DNA from: Branchiostoma floridae
Taxonomy: Eukaryota > Chordata > Leptocardii > Amphioxiformes > Branchiostomatidae
NCBI RefSeq assembly: GCF_000003815.2
Contig: NC_049987.1
Span: 19,626,568-19,690,567, forward strand
DNA length: 64,000 nucleotides
Reading direction: 5' to 3'
Part shown: piece by piece, positions 22,065 to 32,153 of the stretch
How the letters are laid out: every line of letters starts with the position of its first letter
Position numbering within the stretch: position 1 is the stretch's first letter
The notes under the pieces: model-generated
Told to the model about the DNA's origin: nothing
The model's database searches: none
What the model saw: the letters and a program-made list of their open reading frames with translations, nothing else
Program-made: the position numbers and the translations under genes

Positions 22065-25000
22065 TTAATGTTCAACATACAAGCTATGTATCAGTACTGC
22101 TGTCAACACGTTAAGTAGGATGGATATCATCAGTAGAACAGCTGACTGTGCCCGTGTCGTCGTCCTACCATTGGGGATTTCCTCACCTGCAGTATGAAAA
22201 AAATTCAGCGTTGTAATCAAAATGACATGGAAAAATACCTCCAACTTCTAAAAAAAACAGAGAGAGAGAGGGAGAGAGAGAGAGAGATACAATATGTTGT
22301 ATGATATTAAGCACTGATCTGTGAAGGCCCTCAATTACATGGAGAAATTAGTGGCAAGTCTGTAACCTGGGCCATTTGACATGTATCAAAGAATAGGTGG
22401 AATTATTGATCTTTTATTAAAATGCATGGATATGAGAAATTTACTGTACCAGATTTTGATGCCCGTTGGTCGCCGGGTTGCCGCAATGTGTATGGAATCT
22501 TTGTACTCGGCAATGATGTAATTTCTGTCTCCTGGTATTTGAACAACATAGAAATGGGTCTTAGGCGTCAACCTAATGCAGAGTGCTGAAGATATGTCGT
22601 CAAAAACATTGAACAAAATCACAATTAAAGGCGAATATCAGCTTACCTCTGCTAAACTCTCCTCTGGCGACAACCACGCCATGTCCTCAGCATCCTCCTC
22701 CACTCGCGTCTCCTCTCTGTTCAGCTCACCTGCCCTTTTCAGCAAGCCCAGTCTCACTTCTGCGAACCTGACTTCAGAGGGGAAGCCACCCTTGGCTTTC
22801 TTGGCGATCTTCAGCGCTTCTTCCGCCATCTCTGTTGCCCTTTGTATCTTACCACGCCGTCGGAAGAGGTCTGACTTGGCGAGATACCACGAACAGCGCA
22901 TACGTTTGGGGATGCCCTCCCATAGGTTGTTTTCTACCTCTTCTAGACTGTTTTCAGCTTTTTGTAGATCCTGTTTTGGGATTAGGCCTGGGTTGGTACC
23001 GGTTGACGTCCCGTCGTACCAGCAACCCACGGCAACCATTGCTAAACGGATATGAGATCGCCGTAGCTGGTTTTTGCATGTTTCGTCCTTCGCGTCCAGT
23101 CCTGACTCGTAGTGATCAATAGCATTCTCGAAAGCAGACACTGCTTCTTTGTAAAGTTCATTTGCTGTGTCTGGAGAGTTCTCGCATTCGTAAAGAACCT
23201 GGGCTTTCAGCGCGGCGATGTTGTACCAGACGGAGGCAATATCTCGTCCAGGTTTCATGTGGGGAAGGCTCTGTTAAAAAAAAAAAAAACATTTACATGA
23301 ACAAAAATGATGAAATAAATTTAGAATGCAAGGTACAACAAGATACTAGTAAACAACAGCAACATGAACACAAACATGACCTATCATTGTATAAAAAAAT
23401 GACAGTTGTCAAAAAGTCAAGAAAAATACAGAAACGTATATGTTAATTCTTGCGCCAAGATCTATTTCGCAAAAGAGTTTCTGAAGTGTTTGTGAAAAAA
23501 TTTATAGAATCAGCTTGAAAAACTTCATCAAATACACCGACGTGTCCTCATACCTGCAGAGCTAGAGTGTTGATGTTTTCAGCCTCGGCATGTCGCCTTT
23601 GTTTCCGGAGCAGTGCAGACTTCAGGTACAGCCTGTGTGCCTGCTGCTGTGCGGGGTCACTGACTTTCTGCACGAGGTCGTCTGCCTGATGAAGACTGGT
23701 GTAGCCGCCTTGGAAGTCCTCGCGAAAGTAGGCAGCGACCACATCCTGTTGAGAAAGGTTATGGAAATCGTTTATACACCAGTGTACCTTTCATGGGAGG
23801 GGGCTATTACGAGTCCTATAATAGATGCGATACTTACCAATGGCATAATGTAACTTTATTTATCAGCCAATCTATCCATCAGGCTACTCAGTAATAACAA
23901 ACAGCGTTGTCTCTCTATTACGCATGCAGGTATCAAGCACACACACACAAACAAACACACCCACATACACACACACACACGCATACACACATACACACAC
24001 ACACACGCGCGCGCGCGCGCGCACACACACACNNNNNNNNNNNNNNNNNNNNNNNNNNNNNNNNNNNNNNNNNNNNNNNNNNNNNNNNNNNNNNNNNNNN
24101 NNNNNNNNNNNNNNNNNNNNNNNNNNNNNNNNCTCAGACATCCGCACCAGAATATATGATCTCCCTCGTGTCGTTCTATCGCCGTCTCCAGAAACTTGTC
24201 ATACTCTAGCCAGTTTCCTGTCAGACAAATGTTAGATATTGTGACATGTAAATTATCTTCTGTCACTTATCCATTTAATACAAACGATTGACAAATCAAC
24301 AATGAAAATCATATAAAGCAAAACAATGATGCTGTACCTTGTTCTTCTAGCACTTCCATCCTTGTTATGATACGCCGTGATACTCTGTCAACTCTTTTGC
24401 CTGCATAGAATTCACCAGTAAATATGGAGCAAAATATATTTTGAAAATACATAAAAAATGTCGGTAAACCATATCACCATTAGCTGTCAGTAAATTTAGT
24501 ATGTGCGACATGTGTGCATGGGTAATAGAGTGACATATGTGGTATATGGATGGAAGGATGGACTGATAATGTTACATTACGAGTGTTTCCCCATTGAATT
24601 ACTGTAATCTATACATCGCCATTAGGTTTACATATCTGTTTTATATACGTATATGAGATTACTGACAGATTTTTTCGTACAAAATTAGAAAAGATGCCCT
24701 TACATATGGTCAGCTCTGGCATAGGCTTTAACCGAGTAACCTGAGTGCTCTTCGAGGTTTCTGTGAAGGAAAACGAGATACAAGTTTCAATGATACAGAA
24801 ATGTCCCAATGCTTAGTTGGTATTCCTGTGATTAATTGGGGAAACGAAGTTGAAAGATGGAAAACACACACACTAAAAACTATAAAGTGTGTGTTATGTA
24901 ACTAACCTTTACTTGTCCTCTCACTCCTGTCCTCCCGGTGCCTCCTCTCTTCATCATCGTTGTCACTGCTCCAGTCTACATACATGGCATGCGAAGTGTT

Positions 25001-26194
25001 TTAGTAATGCATAACCTTATATATGAAGCTAATGTTGTAAAGACAGATAACATAACACATGAAATGAATAACAAAAGTATACTTCCCCGGTCTTGTCGAA
25101 TACCAAAAGGAAATGCGTGTACAGACCAGGATACATGCCATAACATGGATCACAAAATTAACTTATATGATGAATAAACAAAAGTAATATAACATATGGT
25201 TTATATTTTATTCAACGCGTCTATCCTGCCCTGTTATTTTAACTGTGCTAAGAAGATCAAATGTTTACCTGTTTGTATTTCCTTGTATTCTCGTTTTTGG
25301 TCTTCCAAAGCCTTTCTGGGGTCCTCTACGGCCATTAACCCCCCCTGGCTTTCTATCTGCAGACCCACAGGGTTACTGATATTGTATACTTTGTATATCA
25401 CTGGCGGAGGTGTGATGTAGGGTAGCAATGGGAGGCCGTTGGCGGGAAATTGCTGGGCTATCTGTCTACTTTCTTCCGCACCGTACTGAACAAGGGGTTG
25501 GTCTGGAAAGACATAGCCGAAGAAATAGATGTAGGATAAAGCAATGTTGTAATTTTTGTTATTTTTCTGCTATGTACATGCATAAAGATCCCAAAGATCC
25601 CATGGCTTGCAAAAACTGTACTACAAGAGCAGTGCCTTGAAACGCATGTAACAAATATCATCGCAATCCCACGTAGCGAACTATATATATATGTATAGCG
25701 CCGGACACGCGACGAAACACAAACATCGTAAAACTAAATATATCTTCATTTTATAGAGCTGATAACAACGACACAAAAGAGGGGGTTTCCAGTTAGCATT
25801 TCAGCGATAGTCTTCTAACAGGATCTTAAAAACAACACGGCAGACAGCGTAGATTCACCATATAGATATGTCTCGTGTCTTGTCAAAGGCCGACTTATCA
25901 ACGAGAAAGGAGTAAACCACAAAAATTCTAGACTCAATGTAACGTCACGACTACACTTCTATAGATTTCATTGTTTGCCTTTCGCATTGTGTGTCGTATA
26001 TCTGCCAGTACGTTTACGTTTTAGACGTACTGTTCAAAGTAAAGAGAACATGTTACAAACGTACTATAGAGACAAACGTTCCTCCATGATATCAATGTTA
26101 TTCCATGGCTCAGCTAAGGCTTTTCCTAATTAAAGAAAAGAATAGATAAAATTGCCCTACCTATATCAGCTCTATGAATGTCACTGTCAGCCAT
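22065..26194 (-). CDS. gene E: RHIM-like motif + TPR-like helices + C-terminal tail anchor (10 exons, about 521 aa)
   Basis: Exons (minus strand): 26161-26194, 25269-25502, 24907-24975, 24704-24760, 24338-24400, 24133-24217 (runs about four bases into the gap), 23554-23745, 22647-23270, 22450-22531 and 22065-22186. The start is MADSDIHRADIG. Residues about 46-71 hold VIYKVYNISNPVGLQIESQG, then GLMAV, the same RHIM-like core as gene D. A strongly charged stretch follows (DWSSDNDDEERRHREDRSER). Then come MEVLEEQG and NWLEYDKFLETAIERHEG (paired with NYDRFYRRVCSHF in D), TPR-like helices (KQRRHAEAENINTLALQ; KIQRATEMAEEALKIAKKA) and a tail anchor at about 496-515. Exons matching D have the same phases, and the 192-base exon is the same length in both. 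The anchor is on its own exon here, unlike in D. Function unknown; membrane signalling adaptor is inference. Confidence 0.75.
22258..22288. repeat. (GA)n microsatellite
   Basis: A run of AGAGAG with one GGG interruption, in the intron between exons 9 and 10 of gene E. Confidence 0.9.
23937..24032. repeat. (CA)n/(CG)n microsatellite abutting the assembly gap
   Basis: Alternating purine-pyrimidine tract: CA repeats, then a GCGCGC core, then CACACA running into N. It lies in the intron between exons 6 and 7 of gene E and can form Z-DNA. Confidence 0.9.
24033..24132. other. assembly gap (100 N) that hides the end of gene E exon 6
   Basis: 100 N. By comparison with the 89-base exon of gene D, about four coding bases and the splice donor of gene E exon 6 are missing here. 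Confidence 0.99.
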
Positions 26195-28217
26195 TTTGAT
26201 CTATATCCGGGTTCACCTTGTTGTTTTGAAGCGCCAAACGGACCCGCGTTTAGACAAAGGAATCGACGTAAGCGACGTCACTCTCTTTAAACGTGTCTTG
26301 AACGCTGACACGTCTTGAACTTGAAAGTATCACTGTCAGAAACCCTTGAACTACCGTATAAAAAGTGAGAGTGATGACTACATGTCCTTCTCGTTGTACA
26401 GAAACTATGACAAAGCTGTCTGGTATGACGCATAAGCACGTGATTGAAATATGACGAGACCAAGTTGAAAAGACCCACAACAACAAGGTCCGGCTGGGTT
26501 GCGTAATTTGAACGCTTGCCAGCAAAACAAGCTTCTTACAGTGGGGAACTCCCCACCTACTCTCCAAGCAGAGGTTAGGCTCCAGCTGATTTTTTACGTT
26601 TTCGTAGTCGTTTTTATCGGGCTTTCTGTTTTCTGTTGTATCTTGTATTGTCAAAACCTATTTGGCTAGCGGACTTCAAGAAGCAATTCAAAATAGAAAG
26701 CCCGATGAAAACGTTAAAAAAACAGCCGGAGCCTAACGTCTGCTTGAAGAGTTCTCCCCACAATCACGTTTCACAATTGTCATGAATCATACAGAAAGAG
26801 ACAATGACAACCGTGCGCACAGAAACAGAGGATATCTCTATAATTAGAAACGTCTCTAACACAGACTTTCTCATGAGCTCATCTTTAATTTCCGCCGCCT
26901 AATGCCCAAGACGCTGGGTTTTGGCTCTCAGCCCGGCTGATTCTGGCACAAGAACAGTACAATTCAAAGCGGTGTTTGAGTCCCTTGGTGCTACAGAATA
27001 TTTTTAGTGCGGGTGGAGCAACTATTATCAGGTTCTATGGTATCCCACAATGCTCATGGTAAACTTGATTTAACTTTCCTGCTACACTGACTCCCAACTT
27101 CTAAAAGGAAAAGGTGAATTATTACTAGACTCAGAGTTCTCGTTAATAGGAAAAGTTGCAAAATAATGACTACACCCTTCCTTGAATTTTGGCCTAATAG
27201 CTGGTTCAAATAGAAACTATGCCAGTTAAAGGTTATGTGCTTGGGTGTGGGCACGTTGCTGCATCATGAATTGAATTTGTGTTACCCTTGACCAAATAGT
27301 TGGAATATCAAGTACAAGTATGACTAAAAGGACAACAGAACACAAAAGGGTCTGGTCAGAGGTTCGTTTTCATCGCTGAAATTCGTTGAGCGTTCTGTCA
27401 AATCTCTCGGCCGCAGCGATGCCACCAACGCGCCGCAACTGATCATGAGCTCAGTGAGAGTACAGGCTTCACTTCATTTCTGACCGGTACATATCAACAG
27501 AAACAACCTTCACCACACGTCTGACTACAACTTTATTGAACTACAGACAATAAAGACATTTCAATTTACGAAAATGCTTTTGTTGTAGAGGTTGATGGGT
27601 TTTCTTTTATATGTCTTTTGTCAAACAACACACAATGACACGTACTATTACAACGCTTTATTTTGTTTGTAAACAGACAAGGATGACGTAATATAATATG
27701 CGTATGATATCAAGCTGATGGTTTGCGAAAAAGAACGGCTATACCGACTATATACAGTACTTGGATACAGTGATATAGATGATAGACAACACTTTTCCGA
27801 CTAACCCAGATTGCAAATCGAACCTACCGATCCTGTTTTACAGCGTCCCTCCTCTATCGATTATCTCACTATGATTATCCTGTCAGATCGGGAGTCGCGA
27901 TTTGCGTTGGCGGGGAGAGAGGGGACAGCACTTCGCAGTCCACTCACGTACAATGACTGTCCACATATGTCAATATATCGTATAAACCACCGCGGAATTT
28001 CAGCTATGTAAAACGCAAACAAAGAACAGTTATAAGATGGTATATACCATGGACCATATATATTAGATCATTAAAGAATTACTTTACAGCTTTAGCATCC
28101 CCCGTGCTGAAATGGTTTACCCCTCATATGACTATTAATAGAGGTCATACCGGAAGCCCATCCCGCGAGCGTGTATCAGCGGCAGGGTTAGTGTGCTGTG
28201 TACGTACGGAGGCCGCC
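26195..28217. other. divergent intergenic region between gene E and gene F
   Basis: The two genes are transcribed away from each other, so both promoters should be here. It holds one MITE (26558-26753). The rest shows no gene. Paired CATGAGCTCA words near 26873 and 27448 are self-palindromic and not meaningful alone. Confidence 0.4.
26558..26753. mobile_element. fold-back MITE, TACTCTCCAAGCAGAGG family, 9-bp TSD (copy 1)
   Basis: Starts TACTCTCCAAGCAGAGGTTA and ends with its inverted form (GCCTAACGTCTGCTTGAAGA). Flanked by CTCCCCACC (26549-26557) and CTCCCCACA (26754-26762), a 9-bp target duplication with one change. Long arms include CGTTTTTATCGGGCTTTCT and its inverse. Confidence 0.85.
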
Positions 28218-31200
28218 ATGTCGTTCATGTTGAGGTACATCGGGCAGATCTCAGCCGCCGTGTCGTGTGCAGCGGCAGGGTTCTCCTATTATCAGTTCTC
28301 GGTGTCACAGAAACAGGTGCGTGGTGTAATCATGGCTTTACAATGGGTTTACATCTTCACATGTTCGTTAGAGAGGCCAGGCCTAGGAAAAGGGGTGAAC
28401 ACACACCAAGCATGCTACTAGTCCGTGTTTGTGTAACATGTGTACGTGTCTGTTACAATGGTTGAAATCGCACATAATAAAGTTGTATTTGTGTTAATAA
28501 AGTTATATTTGTGTTAAGCACCTGTCACATACATACATTTTACGACAGGAAAATTAAGGAAATCATTGGCATTCAATTTACCGCGCTTGGATCGGTTATC
28601 GCCCTTATGGAAAGACCGTGTTTGTGTTCATGATAACCCCCTGTCAGATGCATACATAGTATATGTGCCCATTACTATAAGATTTAGGCAGCAAAGTGTG
28701 GATTGCTCTAGCTCGTTTGAAATGCGTGATCTCACCAATGACAAGGCTGTGATTGTGCTCAGCCCCTCAACATGCGTACATTCGACTTACGGTGGATTGA
28801 CGATCATTGACGACAGCAAACTGATAAGTAACATTATTTTTGGGACATTTTCAGATGTATCGTACATAATTTGATACACTTTGATGGGAAAGGTTGCCGT
28901 TGAAGTTTGTCTGTGGTCTCTTTTATCACAGCCTTGCTAAAATAAGTTGGGAACAATCACATGTCAGATGTGAGACAGTATATTACCAGGGTCCTATAAG
29001 TAGGGCATTGGCCCGGGGACATTTGGCATTTGGATAAGGGTGTATTTCTGAGTAGATTTAGTGAGATACATACGCATTCTCACTCTAGATAGTTCAAGCA
29101 TTCACATACATGTAGTTGCATTGCACAATAAATGATTTAAAAAGAGAACAGCTATAAATCATTTCACTACATACATTCAAAGTAAAATCAGTCTTAATCA
29201 AAATAGAAGTTATTTATTCAATTGCATTTTGATGTACGACATTGATATTTCAGCTGTGACATTATCCGTTCTCGGTAAAGTAAAGAGAAAACCAAATGTG
29301 GCGTGTTAACGTTGTTGTACAAAGTACGCACCTGCAGCACATTGCACGGCGTGTGACATGGTAAATAGCACCGGGTCACCCCGCCCCACTTCCGCATTCC
29401 TGTCCCAAGGACACACGGTGCTTCATGCAGGTTCACACAGGGCCCGTCTCTACCATATCCCTAATGTGTAGTCTTAACTGAGTTGAAAGCAAGTATATGT
29501 GACCATGTGAGAGACACAGTTTGCTCAACAAAGGATTTCGTAGTTTAAGGTCATGTCTGCCTTAAGCTTGTTTCCTGTCTAGTCCCTGCACTTCTGGTGA
29601 CACCCGCTAGCTGGCATTTTACACACGTACATCATATTTTTTTCGCGACGCCCTAGGAAAAGAACCATAAAATGCATTATGCAGTATACTATGTATATAT
29701 TGAGCAAGAAACCTGCGACAGAATTCACACTGTAATCGAGGGACCATAGTCTGGGAAAATAATCCAAGGGACCAGCAAAAATTGACCACAATGGCTGGGT
29801 GGATCTTCTGTGGTTTACTTGTACGTACAGATATACGTTGTATATCAAAAGCCGGGTGGGTCATCAGCACAGGCTTGACTGTATATAAAAAGTAGGTGGT
29901 CTTTATGCAGAGGTGGCCGCTTGTAAAGGTTCGATTGTGTATCAAAACCAAGCAGTCCTTATGCAGAGGTGGTCACTAGTACATGTTTGTCTGTATATTA
30001 ATGACAAAGTGGTCCTTAAGCCCCCTTTACAAATCAAGAATTTAGCTCGGCCGANNNNNNNNNNNNNNNNNNNNNNNNNNNNNNNNNNNNNNNNNNNNNN
30101 NNNNNNNNNNNNNNNNNNNNNNNNNNNNNNNNNNNNNNNNNNNNNNNNNNNNNNCACAAACCTTTCAGTCACAAAAAATGACATTGCTCATAAATTCCAG
30201 AAAAGTGCAGAGAACGTATATGTTAATTCCTTGCAACAAGATCTATTTCGCAAAAGAATTTCTGAAGTGTTTGTGAAAAAAATCTATAGGATCAGTTTGA
30301 AAACATTCATCAAATGAGCCAGCGTGATGTCATACCTGCAGAGCCAGAGTGTTGATGTTTCACGCCTCCTCGAGTCACCTTCGTTTTCGGAGCAAATCAA
30401 GAATTTAGCTCGGCCGAGTTGTCAGGGAGCTCTAAATTACGATACCGACGAAGAAACTCTGCCATTTCTTCTTCGGCATCAGGGTCATACCTCCTCGTAA
30501 TTTAGAGCTCGATGACAACTCGGCCGAGCTAAATTCTTGATTTGTAAAGGGGGCTTAATGCGTAAGTGGTCACTTACAAAAGTTCGGTTGTATATCAATG
30601 ACCAGGTGGTCCTTCTGTAGAGGTGGTCACTTACACACGTTTGATTTGGCTGCATATCGAAGACCGGGTGGTCCTTATAATACAGAATTGGTGACTTATA
30701 AATATAGACCTAACTGTACACTCTCCCTTCCTGATGATATGCCCTTATTATAATGAAGAAAGGAAAAAGTTATTGACCATATATAACAACAGAACAACAT
30801 TACCTAAAACAAACAGAGAATTATTCAATGTATTTTTATCATGTCCCGACTCCACATCTGTCCACCTAGGCCAATATATATATAATGCTATGCAAAAGAG
30901 AAGTAGACTAAATGTTCTAACAATGTGAAATACACTATGTCGCAATATTTTTTCTGTTATGTTAGATTAGTATACTGTTGTATACTGTTGTATATAGTTT
31001 GCAGTTTGCCATACATTGTACCAGTTACAATCGTTGCGCAATAAACTTGACTTGACTTGACTTGACTTGTCCACAGTGGCATGACGAGCAGCAGAAGCAG
31101 GCGTCCCTCCAGCTGGTCAGTCTAGTGGACGACTACTTCGACTCCCGGCTGGACGCGGCCATCCACTACCTGTACGGACTGTCCGAGCAGGAAGGTGACG

Positions 31201-32122
31201 TCACAGAGCTCGCCATGGACTGGGCCAAGAAGAAGTACTGGACGCAGCAACTGGCCGGAGCGCTCTGGCTCTGGCCATGGCAGAGGCGGATGAAGGTTGG
31301 ATATGGTTGATACTGGTTGGATACTTTTAACAAACAAACAAAAAACAGGCAAACAAACAAAAAACAGATAGATGGGGAAACAGAGGGTCTGGCCATAGTA
31401 GAAATAGGAGGTTGAATATGGTAGATTACTTTGAACAAAGAAGAAAACAGACTGGCAAACAAGCAAACAAATAGATAAATTAGGAAGGAGTGAAATGCTG
31501 GCACTAGGGGTGGGTACCGGTACAGAAATTTCAGGTCCAGGTCCGGTTCAGGTCCAGAGGATCCGGTCCAGGTCCGGACCTGAACCTGGACCTGATTCAG
31601 TATGACTCATACCAATGGTCCATTTCACTACAAAGAAATCTTATTGGTGGAGTATTAGACTAACACTGGCATTTTAAAATCCTACAACGTTAACTGCACC
31701 TATATGATTGGCTGTAAAACTTGGTAGAAATTACTATAAACTCTATTCTACTTCACTCTTGTTATTTTCTTCCACCTGCAAGCGCCAAAACGTGTGAATG
31801 CCTGATAAAATAATCTGTTAATTTTCCAATCGGTCCAACATCCGGTCCACCTCATTTTTTCAGGTCCGTTTTTTCTGGACCGGTCCAATAAGAAAAACCG
31901 GTTTTGTACCGGTACGCTGTACCGATACCCAGCCCTAGCTGGTACCATGACAATCTTCTGGCTGTAGCTCGTTATAATACCGGAACTGACCTCAAGCTTT
32001 TTTTAAAACAAAAATAAACCTCATAAATCAACCTTTGCAGTGTGGGTAAAGACTGTGAAGGTAAAGGGAGCTTAAAATGTAGGTAAATGATTTTTAAGTG
32101 ATTGCCCCCGGCTTTTGCATGC

Positions 32123-32153
<31 letters not shown>

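Larger units (their letters stand above)
30016..30558. mobile_element. TTAA-flanked fold-back element carrying a captured gene-E fragment
   Basis: The outer ends are inverted: TTAAGCCCCCTTTACAAATC at 30016 and GATTTGTAAAGGGGGCTTAA ending at 30558, each continuing into GAATTTAGCTCGGCCGA. A second inner fold-back (about 30395-30545) has the same arms. Between them lie the gap and a piece of gene E. The host minisatellite reads through as GTCCTTAATGCG once the element is removed, which fits a TTAA target. Confidence 0.65.
29790..30710. repeat. degenerate minisatellite, unit about 60 bp, in intron 1 of gene F
   Basis: Repeated units of the form GGTGGTCCTTATGCAGAGG followed by TGGTCACTTGTAAAAGTTCG and TTGTATATCAAAAACC. 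The TTAA-flanked element 30016-30558 interrupts it. Confidence 0.7.

Noticed and set aside
28104-28217. Upstream in-frame ATG for gene F
   Set aside because: The ATG at 28218 has a much better context and is followed directly by the hydrophobic segment. The upstream part has no recognisable character.
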